Shown here in pieces: positions 1 to 6,750 of a stretch of 12,491 nucleotides of DNA. The stretch comes from GWB1-54-5 sp035290085 (lineage in GTDB: Bacteria > Patescibacteriota > Gracilibacteria > Peribacterales > Peribacteraceae), in contig DATDVK010000046.1 in NCBI GenBank assembly GCA_035290085.1, forward strand, positions 1 to 12,491. The letters are read 5' to 3'. Every line of letters begins with the position of its first letter. Position 1 is the first letter of the stretch. The notes beneath the pieces were generated by a model, which ran no database searches, was not told the DNA's origin, and saw nothing but the letters and a program-made list of their open reading frames with translations. A program made the position numbers and the translations under genes.

Positions 1-144
1 AGAGGGAAGAGAATAAGAGGAGAGGGAAGAGAATAAGAGGAGAGGGAAGAGAATAAGAGGAGAGGGAAGAGAATAAGAGGAGAGGGAAGAGAATAAGAGG
101 AGAGGGAAGAGAATAAGAGGAGAGGGAAGAGAATAAGAGGAGAG
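1..144. repeat. Perfect 20-bp tandem repeat array (7 copies, open at left edge)
   Basis: Seven identical head-to-tail copies of AGAGGGAAGAGAATAAGAGG fill 1-140, and 141-144 begins an eighth. The array probably started before the window. The plus strand is almost pure purine, with one T per unit. Each unit holds a TAA and 20 is not a multiple of 3, so every plus frame is stopped within 60 nt and this is not a protein repeat on that strand. There are no spacers, so it is not a CRISPR array. Perfect identity suggests recent expansion by slippage or unequal recombination, or an assembly estimate of copy number. Confidence 0.95.
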
Positions 145-197
145 AGGTGGGATTTGCTCCTTTCCTCATTCCTCTTCTCTCTTATTCTCTTCCCTCT
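121..197. repeat. Inverted copy of the 20-bp unit forming a hairpin with the array
   Basis: Bases 179-197 are the exact reverse complement of 121-139 (19 bp), separated by a 39-nt pyrimidine-rich loop. Any of the seven array units can pair with this single inverted copy. The result is a strong stem at the end of the array. It has no U-tract next to the stem, so it is not a standard intrinsic terminator. Confidence 0.85.
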
Positions 198-228
198 TAC
201 GCAATCTCAACACACAGATCTCGAGGAT

Positions 229-419
229 GCTCACTAGAGGCCTGCACCAGAGTAAGGCTTGCCCGGCGAAGCAAAACTACCATGACAATGAAAATATATT
301 TGTCTCCTCAGGCAGTGGAGGAATAATGCGAAGTCGTGCCTGCCCGGCATAGCGGAACCGCAAAGCAACGAGAAGTTCATTTGGATCTAAAGGAAGTAGA
401 GGAATTCCGCGAAGTCGGG
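229..419. repeat. Degenerate tandem repeat with an 81-bp period
   Basis: Several words recur exactly 81 bp apart: TGCCCGGC at 260 and 341; GAGG at 237, 318 and 399; GAGGAAT at 318 and 399; GCGAAGTCG at 328 and 409. Bases 310-338 and 391-419 match at 23 of 29 positions. The left copy (from about 229) matches the middle copy at roughly half of positions. The rest of the gap up to the gene at 465 is a pyrimidine-rich stretch with no recognised site. Such TGCCCGGC...AGC words resemble dispersed repeats of CPR genomes; that link is from memory and untested. Confidence 0.6.
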
Positions 420-464
420 TATTCTGGTCAGTGATCTCCTCCCTTCCCCTTTTTCCTCTCCCCT

Positions 465-824
465 ATGAAAATTCTGCACTTCGAGAAAGGATTTACGTAC
501 ACGAACCGTGATTTGCTCCGGATGGCCCGCAAGTTGGGTAAGATCGCAACATACTGCAAACGCGTGAAGGACGAGAGTTCAAGTATTCGCATAGATGCAG
601 AGCTGCGCCGTACGAAGAAGCAAAAGGACACAGTGAAAACAACCATCACGGTGGACTTGCCGGAGGAAACCCTCCGTGCGGAATCCCGGAAGTCAACCGT
701 GCAGGAAGCAGTGGACAGATGCGTGGAGAAGCTCGAGCCGCAACTCAAAAGGTACAAAGAGCTCCGCACGTCACGTAAGCCCTCGCGGTCCGCACGAACG
801 CCCCGGCAGCGCCGTCCCCAATAG
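465..824 (+). CDS. hpf: Ribosome hibernation-promoting factor / RaiA-like protein (short form)
   Basis: A 119-residue protein resembling the S30AE/HPF family, which binds the 30S decoding region and silences or dimerises ribosomes in resting cells. The fold signature is visible: an N-terminal strand (MKILHFEKGF), a helix around residues 16-35 (RDLLRMARKLGKIATYCKRV), strands with basic residues, and the typical closing part around residues 70-100 (LRAESRKSTVQEAVDRCVEKLEPQLKRYK), which matches the family pattern LRAE...A.D.A.DKLE.QL.KYK. A basic tail of about 18 residues follows. It is a short form without the long-HPF dimerisation domain. The ATG at 465 has no Shine-Dalgarno sequence; the leader is pyrimidine-rich. 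The stop (822-824) lies inside the ribosome binding site of the next gene, so the two are probably co-transcribed. The family call is fairly secure; the link to the membrane gene downstream is only positional. Confidence 0.8.
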   Translation: MKILHFEKGFTYTNRDLLRMARKLGKIATYCKRVKDESSSIRIDAELRRTKKQKDTVKTTITVDLPEETLRAESRKSTVQEAVDRCVEKLEPQLKRYKELRTSRKPSRSARTPRQRRPQ

Positions 825-828
825 GAGG
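823..828 (+). promoter_or_regulatory. Shine-Dalgarno AGGAGG with unusually short spacing
   Basis: A perfect AGGAGG overlaps the hpf stop codon and ends only 1 nt before the ATG at 830. Normal spacing is about 5-9 nt. No other start fits the signal peptide better, so initiation here may depend on ribosomes terminating at the hpf stop (translational coupling). Confidence 0.55.
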
Positions 829-829
829 A

Positions 830-2350
830 ATGAAACGCCTCATCGCTCTCTTCGGCTTTCTCTCAGTTGCTTGTAGCAACGCACTTCCTGCGGTGGCTGC
901 AACAGGAGAAGTGCTGGGAGTGGGAGTATCACTCACTCCCATTATCAGAGGACCCGACGACATAGCGGTAGGGCGAACCCTCGTTCTCGATGCCTCGGCT
1001 TCCGTGGGTGTGGGAGAAGACATAAGCTACCGGTGGTACAGAGACAGTCTCCCGCAACCCATCAGCCGCACGGTAGAGGCGGTGTACACTCCGGAAGAAC
1101 CGGGTGTCACTTCCATCCGTCTCGTTGTCAGCACCACAATCGACGGCGAGGAAGTGGAAGCTGAAGTTGAGAAGCAAATCACCGTGTACGAGCGAAAGAT
1201 CGTACTGATAGCAGACAGCAGCATCCCAACGGAGAAGCTGCAGATCCACCAGCAGACTGCAGCAGAGGAAGGCGTGTTTCTCCGCGTCCTCCAGCCGGTG
1301 ATTACCGGCGCGCCGCTCGGCACCGAAGAAGCGCTGGTGAAACTCATCCAGGAACAGTCCTCTGCCCTGAACGGCGCTTCGGCCATCGTGCTCTGGACGG
1401 AGGGAATCACAGGCCTGCAGGCATTCATGCGTGCCATCGAGCAGGACGCGGAGCGCATGCAGAGTATGAAAAATCAGAGCATTGTGCTCATCTCCGACCG
1501 CAACCTGAAAGTACTGGGACGCACTGCGCGCGGACCATTCTCAGTCCTCGGGCCAAGACAGATTCTCATCACACGGCGAGTGGCCATGAACCCCCTCATT
1601 TCATCGGCTACCGTGGAGCAGTTCGTGGAGGAACTGGATAAGCGGGACACCGACTACCTGATCGTGGACAAGTCAACGACAGGCATACGCCCATGGAATC
1701 TGCTCTCGTCTCTCGTGAATTACATGCTCACGCACGGCGTTTCCAGTCAGACGGTGATCCTGCTTCTCATGCTCCCCGTCATAGCCATGATTCTGGCGTT
1801 CTTAAAACAGGTAATCGGCATTACAACGTTCGGACTCTACACTCCTTCTGTTGTTGCTCTGAGCTTCCTCGCGTTGGGATGGCCCATTGGGCTTGCCTTC
1901 CTTCTCTTCATCATCACAACCGGGTACGCAACGCGGGCATTCATGCGCCGCTGGCGGCTGCTCTACATCCCAAAAGTGGCCATTGTCATCACAGTCGTGA
2001 GTATCACTCTGCTCCTGCTTCTTGGGCTGGGAACGCTCTTCCACATCATTCTCGCCAGAGACACAATCTTCGTGCTCCTCATTATGTCCACGCTCTCCGA
2101 GAGCTTCCTGAACGTGAAAACAGAAGAGGGCCTCTACAGCGCCATCCTCGGAACTGGCGAAACAATCCTTGCGGCTCTCCTCTGTGTTTTCATTGTGCAG
2201 TGGCCCTGGCTCCAGTCGTTCGCCCTCGCCTACCCTGAACTTATCCTGTTCACCATCGCCGCAGACGTCATGCTCGGGAGATGGACCGGTTTGCGCCTTG
2301 TAGAGTACTTCCGTTTCCGCGAAGTCTTTAAGCATCTTCAGGAGGAGTAG
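830..2350 (+). CDS. Secreted PKD-like domain protein with C-terminal 7TM (7TM_transglut-type) domain
   Basis: A 506-residue membrane protein. Residues 1-24 are a signal peptide ending ALPAVAA. Residues about 28-118 form a PKD/Ig-like beta domain (VLDASASV is a typical PKD motif). Residues about 120-285 form an alpha/beta domain with alternating strands (KIVLIADSS, AIVLWTEG, SIVLISDRN, DYLIVDKS). From about 305 to 485 there are roughly seven hydrophobic segments. This C-terminal part resembles the 7-TM domain found in proteins with an inactive transglutaminase domain (compare ITTFGLYTPSVVALSF with the family's LETFGTFMPVLIALAF-like stretch, and the ESF.NVKTEEG loop with family E-rich loops). 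In that family the outer domain is a dead transglutaminase; here it is replaced by the PKD-like and alpha/beta domains. Relatives commonly sit beside an ATP-grasp alpha-L-glutamate-ligase-like gene and a retropepsin-like protease gene, and such a protein follows here. Likely role: a membrane anchor, sensor or exporter for that ligase's product (inference). Confidence 0.75.
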   Translation: MKRLIALFGFLSVACSNALPAVAATGEVLGVGVSLTPIIRGPDDIAVGRTLVLDASASVGVGEDISYRWYRDSLPQPISRTVEAVYTPEEPGVTSIRLVVSTTIDGEEVEAEVEKQITVYERKIVLIADSSIPTEKLQIHQQTAAEEGVFLRVLQPVITGAPLGTEEALVKLIQEQSSALNGASAIVLWTEGITGLQAFMRAIEQDAERMQSMKNQSIVLISDRNLKVLGRTARGPFSVLGPRQILITRRVAMNPLISSATVEQFVEELDKRDTDYLIVDKSTTGIRPWNLLSSLVNYMLTHGVSSQTVILLLMLPVIAMILAFLKQVIGITTFGLYTPSVVALSFLALGWPIGLAFLLFIITTGYATRAFMRRWRLLYIPKVAIVITVVSITLLLLLGLGTLFHIILARDTIFVLLIMSTLSESFLNVKTEEGLYSAILGTGETILAALLCVFIVQWPWLQSFALAYPELILFTIAADVMLGRWTGLRLVEYFRFREVFKHLQEE

Positions 2351-2355
2351 GATTT

Positions 2356-2371
2356 GGGTCAGGGTTAGGAT
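2356..2371. repeat. Inverted, degenerate counterpart of the CCCTAA array
   Basis: GGGTCAGGGTTAGGAT is the same hexamer family in opposite orientation. AGGGTTAGG (2361-2369) is the exact complement of CCTAACCCT in the array, about 110 nt downstream. The two can pair in RNA or recombine and invert the segment between them. The arrangement mirrors the left end of the window, where a tandem array also has one inverted copy. Confidence 0.65.
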
Positions 2372-2470
2372 CAGAAATTGAGAATTAAGTACCCAAAATG
2401 ACCTATGGAATCGTTCACTTCCTACGAGACAGACAAGCTACCCAGTGCGTTGATTCAGAAATTTACAAAT

Positions 2471-2500
2471 CCCTATCCCTAACCCTAACCCTAACCCTAT
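2471..2500. repeat. Telomere-like hexamer array (CCCTAA)n
   Basis: Five units with a period of 6: CCCTAT, three CCCTAA, CCCTAT. In the frame of the downstream gene each unit is two codons (Pro-Asn or Pro-Ile), so copy changes would not shift that frame. The sequence equals the vertebrate telomere repeat (TTAGGG on the other strand) but sits between bacterial genes; it is a simple-sequence repeat, not a telomere. Confidence 0.9.
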
Positions 2501-2558
2501 ATTCTCATTCCTCTCCAACCACGGCATCCTTGGACTCAACGCAAGAAACCTCCTCTAC

Positions 2559-4955
2559 GTGAAACCTTTCAACCCGCGAAAAGCAGTTGCCTTCGCAGAT
2601 GACAAACTCAAAACGAAAGCATTCCTTGCCGCACGTGGCGTCCCGACGGCGAAAATCTACGCACGCATTGAAACGCGGGAACAGCTGAGAGATTTTGATT
2701 TCTCCCAACTCCCGGACGAATGCGTTCTCAAACCGAACTTCGGCTTCGGAGGCGAGGGGATCCTCGTCTTCAACGGACGGAGGAAAGGGGTATTCCTCCG
2801 GGGAAAAGAACCACTGACCAACCAGGAAATCACAGCGCACATCGAAGACATTCTCGATGGCATGTTCTCTGTAAACGGGAGAAAAGACACCGCATTTTTT
2901 GAGCAGATCCTCATCCCCCATGAGTGTTTCGCACGTTTCCGGCCCGCGGGTCTCCCCGACATCCGTGTCATTGTCTTCAACTTGGTCCCCGTCATGGCCA
3001 TGCTCCGTATCCCCACTGCTCAGAGCGAGGGGAAAGCAAACATTCACCTTGGAGGCATCGGCATTGGCATCGACCTTGCAAAAGGGGTGACAACGCATGC
3101 AGCCCAGTACCACAGCATCATTTCGGAACTGCCCCACGGAGGTTCTCCGAGTGGGATCCAGATTCCACACTGGAATGAAATCCTCGAAATCAGTTCACGC
3201 ATCCAGCAGATCACGAACATCGGCTACCTCGCTGTGGATATCACCATCGATCAGCAAATGGGCCCCGCACTCTTGGAAGTGAACGCACGCGCCGGCCTGA
3301 TGGTGCAGGTCGCCAATCTCGCACCGCTCCGCGCGAGACTCGAGCGGGTCATAGGTGTGAAGGTGAACAGCCCGGAGAAAGGCGTACGTATGGGACAGGA
3401 TCTCTTCGGAGAAGGGAAAGCAAAGAGGGCAGAGAAAGAACCTGAGAACAAAAAAACAATTCTCGGAACAAACGAGAATATCGTGATTAGTGGAGACGGC
3501 GTGAATATTGAAGTTCCCTGCCTCATTACCCCGGAGCACGAGAGAACAGTATTTTCCCCGGAACTTATCGAAAGCCTGCAAAGAACAGGTGCATTGGAAG
3601 TGGAAGACGAGAAGGAACGAACCTTCCGCGTGAAGTTCACACTCGCCGGCAAGAAAATCCAGACACTCGTGGGGACAGGCAAGGTATCAGGAGAAGAGAG
3701 AGCAATGATCGGACGCCGCGACCTCGCAGGATTCCTCCTCGACCCCTCGAAAGAAACACCTATCCAGGCAAAGAAGGCTTCTGTAAAAGCAGATCTCCGC
3801 GTAGTGGACAAGCTGTTCGCCCAAATTGACCGTGACCTGCTCCTCCTCAGACACATCAAACCTGCCAACCTCGAGGAAGAGCGCGGGAGATTAGAACAGG
3901 ACAGTAAGTACAACCCGATCTTCCACTATAGAGAAGTGGCAATAGACCTGGATGAAGCAGAACGCAAACTCGAGAACCCTGTGCAGGACTCTTCACCTTT
4001 GGGAATTTTGCTGGAGAAGAAGCGCCAGGAATTGCTCACGCGCATCGCCCTCCTGCGGTCGCGCGGCCATGCCACACGCTTCACAGAATATTCCATGAAA
4101 CTCTTCGGTGCTCCCACCTCCGCACTGCTCAGAGCGGCAAAAGCGGAACTCCATAACCGCACAGCCTGTGATCTGCCGCCACAGGAAAAAGATCTCCTCA
4201 CATCGGAAGAAACGCAGAATATTCTCACAAAAGCACTGGAACGCTACAGTCTTCATGATTGGGAAGTGGTGGTACGACCGAGACTCGTCTCCGACTGCAC
4301 AGTCGGCGGAAACAAGGTCTATATCAGAGAAAGCGCTCTTTTTGAGCAGATGCATGTGGATGCCCTCATCGCACATGAAATTGAAACACACATCCTCACC
4401 GCAGAGAACGGAGCCCTCCAGCCGTATGCACTGTTCAGAAACGGTTGCGCAAATTACCTCGACACACAGGAGGGCCTCTCCATCTATAACCAGAACCGCG
4501 TACTCAGCCCCTTCCATGAGAAGAGGTACAACCCTCCAAGAAACGTCCTCGGCCTCGCCTTCGGCCTCGATCATTCCTTCGCGGAAACCCGGAAATACCT
4601 TCGGGAAGAGCTGGGATTTTCCTCCACAAAAGCGCTCACCCAAACCATCGCCATCAAGCGGGGGCTCTGCGACACATCGGAACCGGGCGGATTCACAAAA
4701 GGTGTCGTCTACTTCCGCGGCGTGCGTGCCATCGAGAGATTTGTGGAGGATGGCGGTGATCTCACCCGGCTCTACCTTGGGAAGATAGCACTGGAAGATC
4801 TGAGACTTATTGAACAGATCGAGGAATTGCAGGATCCCCTGCTCCTCCCTGCCTTCCTCAGAAAAGGCGCAGGAGAACGAAACGAACCGAAGAGAAAAAA
4901 GAACCGCAGAAAAAAGAAAGCTGCAGGGGAAGAGGCAGAAACGAAACAGGAATGA
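2559..4955 (+). CDS. ATP-grasp ligase / retropepsin-like / DUF1704 (MATCAP-like) metallopeptidase fusion
   Basis: A 798-residue protein from the GTG at 2559. Residues 1-265 resemble alpha-L-glutamate-ligase-like ATP-grasp enzymes: DDKLKTKAFLAARGVP near the start, the ATP-binding VLKPNFGFGGEGI loop, LPDIRVIVF, and the metal-binding LLEVNARAGL. Residues about 305-396 resemble the retropepsin-like ATP-dependent zinc protease family (RimB type) by a closing IGRRDLAGFLLDPS. The catalytic Asp-Thr-Gly-Ala seems replaced by TPEH (324-327), so aspartic protease activity is doubtful. Residues about 410-770 match DUF1704, the 'QEGLA-motif' family related to tubulin carboxypeptidases (MATCAP): HEIETH at 606-611 is the HExxxH zinc site, and QEGLS at 637-641 supplies the probable third ligand (E638). 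A lysine/arginine-rich tail ends it. Expected chemistry: peptide-bond formation by the ATP-grasp domain and trimming by the metallopeptidase; substrate unknown. The true start is probably upstream of 2559 (see the 2351-2558 entry). The next gene converges after 1 nt. Confidence 0.75.
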   Translation: MKPFNPRKAVAFADDKLKTKAFLAARGVPTAKIYARIETREQLRDFDFSQLPDECVLKPNFGFGGEGILVFNGRRKGVFLRGKEPLTNQEITAHIEDILDGMFSVNGRKDTAFFEQILIPHECFARFRPAGLPDIRVIVFNLVPVMAMLRIPTAQSEGKANIHLGGIGIGIDLAKGVTTHAAQYHSIISELPHGGSPSGIQIPHWNEILEISSRIQQITNIGYLAVDITIDQQMGPALLEVNARAGLMVQVANLAPLRARLERVIGVKVNSPEKGVRMGQDLFGEGKAKRAEKEPENKKTILGTNENIVISGDGVNIEVPCLITPEHERTVFSPELIESLQRTGALEVEDEKERTFRVKFTLAGKKIQTLVGTGKVSGEERAMIGRRDLAGFLLDPSKETPIQAKKASVKADLRVVDKLFAQIDRDLLLLRHIKPANLEEERGRLEQDSKYNPIFHYREVAIDLDEAERKLENPVQDSSPLGILLEKKRQELLTRIALLRSRGHATRFTEYSMKLFGAPTSALLRAAKAELHNRTACDLPPQEKDLLTSEETQNILTKALERYSLHDWEVVVRPRLVSDCTVGGNKVYIRESALFEQMHVDALIAHEIETHILTAENGALQPYALFRNGCANYLDTQEGLSIYNQNRVLSPFHEKRYNPPRNVLGLAFGLDHSFAETRKYLREELGFSSTKALTQTIAIKRGLCDTSEPGGFTKGVVYFRGVRAIERFVEDGGDLTRLYLGKIALEDLRLIEQIEELQDPLLLPAFLRKGAGERNEPKRKKNRRKKKAAGEEAETKQE

Positions 4956-4956
4956 G

Positions 4957-5994
4957 CTATTTCTCCCACTTCACACGCCTCAGCGAATCCACGACAGTCA
5001 CCCATGTCTGCCCCGAGGCGAAGACGAGAGGATCCCCCTCAGCATCTGTAAAAACATAGGGATCTGTTGGAGATTTCTTCAACCACCTGCCGCGGTACAT
5101 CCGGCCGGAGCGGAAGAGAAGAGCTTCTCCCTTTCCCTGAACCCTAATGGCCAGACGCCCGAACTCCCCCGTGTCCTCCACATCCGTTTCGAGAATGAGG
5201 ACGTTATGAGGCACTGCCAGACTCACCTCCTCTCCGTTCGTACGTATGTATCCTCTCTTCCAGGAATCATAGACATACTCAACATTGTGCAACGGACTGA
5301 AGAAATTGATCGTCATAGTGGCAGCACCTGAGCCACTCCGCGCACGCCCTGTTTTGTATGGAGGCCAGGGAACAGGAGTGACCCCGCCATCGACCTCCTG
5401 CAGGAGCTCCCGCATAGATTCCCGCGTGAGGAATGCATCATGCGGCGCGGGAATGTCTTTGACACGCGTAAAATACGTATCATAGAAGATGCCGTTGAAA
5501 GCAGTGACACCCTTCAACCGCCTTACTCGTTCCAGTGCCTCCGGGCTTCCGCCAAAGTGGAAAAACACAGAAACCCAGGGAAGAACACCATCAATAAAAT
5601 ACGGACGGAGAGAGCGCACCGGCCCGACGCGCTCAGGAAAATCTTTGACATCAAAGAGCACATTGAAGCGCGTGATGTACCCCTCAACAAAGAACTCCTC
5701 TATGAGGAGCGCATCTGAGAGGCCTTGATGGAACGGGCGGGCTGCCTGGTGGTTCTCTACCATCACAGACACAATCCCTTTCTTCTTCCCCCATAGAGGA
5801 AACATACTCAGTCTGGAAAGCACAGTGGACTCCCCTGTCTTTGGCACATTGGATTCGAGCGGATCTGTGATAGCAATCTTTGCGAAGCGTACCTCTGCCG
5901 GAGGAAATTTTTCCACACTCCAAATGAGAACAAACCCGCAGAAAACCGCCAGGACAAAGACAAGGACAGAGAGAAATCGGCTGACGTATTTCAT
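4957..5994 (-). CDS. DUF3048 domain-containing secreted/membrane-anchored protein
   Basis: 345 residues from the ATG at 5994-5992. The frame is open further upstream to 6165, but that part overlaps the bL25 gene and encodes an Arg-rich shadow of its acidic tail. The chosen start gives a signal anchor (MKYVSRFLSVLVFVLAVF...). DUF3048 (YerB-like) features are clear: VENHQAARPFHQGLSDA, FVEGYITRFNVLF, GPVRSLRPYF, FFHFGGSPEAL and the later APHDAFLTRESM; the C-terminal part (about 230-345) is the beta-rich second half. The family is extracytoplasmic and of unknown activity. It starts 22 nt after the bL25 stop, so it is probably in one transcript with rplY and perhaps the glycosyltransferase gene. 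A weak AAGG lies 6-7 nt before the start. Confidence 0.85.
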   Translation of the reverse strand: MKYVSRFLSVLVFVLAVFCGFVLIWSVEKFPPAEVRFAKIAITDPLESNVPKTGESTVLSRLSMFPLWGKKKGIVSVMVENHQAARPFHQGLSDALLIEEFFVEGYITRFNVLFDVKDFPERVGPVRSLRPYFIDGVLPWVSVFFHFGGSPEALERVRRLKGVTAFNGIFYDTYFTRVKDIPAPHDAFLTRESMRELLQEVDGGVTPVPWPPYKTGRARSGSGAATMTINFFSPLHNVEYVYDSWKRGYIRTNGEEVSLAVPHNVLILETDVEDTGEFGRLAIRVQGKGEALLFRSGRMYRGRWLKKSPTDPYVFTDAEGDPLVFASGQTWVTVVDSLRRVKWEK

Positions 5995-6016
5995 GGAACC
6001 TTGGATGACCGGAAAG

Positions 6017-6691
6017 TTACGAAGCGTTTTTCTTCTCCTCGCCCTCCTCTCCCCCCTCCTCACCCTCCTTCGCCTCTCCACCTTCACCCTCCACAGCCTC
6101 CACTGCACCTTCAACCGGTGCCACCTCGACCACTTCCTCTTTCCGAGGTTCCTGTACGGTGGCAATAACCACTCCCGGGTCCAGCAGGATCACAACGTTC
6201 TCAGGGACGATAATATCAGCAACAGTAAGAGAATTGTGGAACGCTTTCAGTGGCTCCAGAGAAACAGAGAGGAAATGCGGCAAATACGCAGGCAGACATT
6301 TCACAGTGACATGGTCCTGTGGCGTGACAAGTATCGCCCCGAGGTCCTTCACCGCAAGAGCTTCTCCCTCGAAATGCACCGGTACGCTCGCTTCGATTTC
6401 TTTCTTCATGTTCACCGCGTAGAAATCCACATGCGTAATACGATCTGAAATGGGATCGAACTGCACCGCATGGAACAAAACAGGAACGTTCTTCCCCCCG
6501 AAATCGAGATCCACAAGAGTGCTCTCCCCCGCCTTCAGGTACACACGGAAAAGGTCGTTGTACCCGCACTGTAATGACATGTTCTTCACTTCGTTGCCAT
6601 ACACCACACACGGCACCTGATTCGACTTGCGCAGTACTTTTGCCTTGAAGGCGTTGTCGCGAGCCGATACTTTCAGCGGAATCATATCCAT
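6017..6691 (-). CDS. rplY: 50S ribosomal protein bL25 (CTC-type)
   Basis: 224 residues. The N-terminal bL25 domain (about 1-90) binds 5S rRNA and shows family features: the opening LKVSARDN..KAKVLRKSNQVPCVVYG and the closing FDPISDRITHVDFYAV. The C-terminal CTC/TL5-type beta domain (about 92-185) follows: VPVHFEGEALAVKDLGAIL, VKCLPAYLPHFLSVSL, LTVADIIVPENVVIL. The last about 40 residues are a low-complexity Glu/Gly tail ending in Lys-Lys-Asn-Ala-Ser. The start could be the ATG at 6691 or the one two codons later (6685); neither has a good Shine-Dalgarno sequence. It precedes the DUF3048 gene by 22 nt and follows the glycosyltransferase gene by 59 nt. Confidence 0.93.
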   Translation of the reverse strand: MDMIPLKVSARDNAFKAKVLRKSNQVPCVVYGNEVKNMSLQCGYNDLFRVYLKAGESTLVDLDFGGKNVPVLFHAVQFDPISDRITHVDFYAVNMKKEIEASVPVHFEGEALAVKDLGAILVTPQDHVTVKCLPAYLPHFLSVSLEPLKAFHNSLTVADIIVPENVVILLDPGVVIATVQEPRKEEVVEVAPVEGAVEAVEGEGGEAKEGEEGGEEGEEKKNAS

Positions 6692-6700
6692 AGCCCCGAA

Positions 6701-6729
6701 AGGCTAAGCGATGCAGGGGGGAGGGTCAA
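6701..6729 (-). promoter_or_regulatory. Candidate sigma70-type promoter for rplY, nearly leaderless
   Basis: Read on the minus strand, TTGACC (6729-6724, five of six consensus bases) is followed after 17 nt by TAGCCT (6706-6701, three of six). The start of transcription would fall within a few bases of the rplY ATG at 6691. That fits the lack of a Shine-Dalgarno sequence and a leaderless mRNA. The -10 box is weak, so this is tentative. Confidence 0.35.
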
Positions 6730-6750
6730 TAGAATGCAGTGTTTTTTCCA

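Larger units (their letters stand above)
2351..2558. other. Intergenic region with telomere-like repeats and a possible hidden 5' coding end
   Basis: These 208 nt separate the 7TM gene from the ATP-grasp fusion. They hold a G-rich element (2356-2371), its C-rich hexamer counterpart (2471-2500), a nine-base direct repeat TCAGAAATT (2371 and 2455), and a TTTGGGT/ACCCAAA inverted pair (2353-2359, 2391-2397). The reading frame of the downstream gene stays open back to 2454, after a TGA at 2451-2453. Across 2517-2558 it encodes a stretch (N-HGILGLNARNLLY) that looks like the conserved N-terminus of ATP-grasp relatives. No ATG, GTG or TTG lies in that frame between 2454 and 2558. I see no clear promoter, terminator or Shine-Dalgarno sequence. 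Confidence 0.6.

Noticed and set aside
1..144. CRISPR-like direct repeats
   Set aside because: Units are contiguous with no spacers and there are no cas genes; it is a simple tandem array.
227..352. Possible 41-codon gene (ATG 227, TAG 350)
   Set aside because: It lies across the degenerate 81-bp repeat, the next repeat copy is stopped, and no proper ribosome binding site precedes it.
2398..2562. 54-residue reading frame starting at ATG 2398
   Set aside because: It crosses the hexamer array (giving Leu-Thr repeats) and is in a different frame from the conserved ligase N-terminus, so it looks incidental.
4953..4959. TGA reassigned to glycine, as in some CPR lineages
   Set aside because: The fusion protein ends sensibly at TGA one base before the convergent gene, and no in-frame TGA interrupts any recognised domain.
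5995..6165. N-terminal extension of the DUF3048 protein
   Set aside because: This Arg-rich stretch is antiphase reading of the Glu-rich bL25 tail; the signal anchor starts at 5994.
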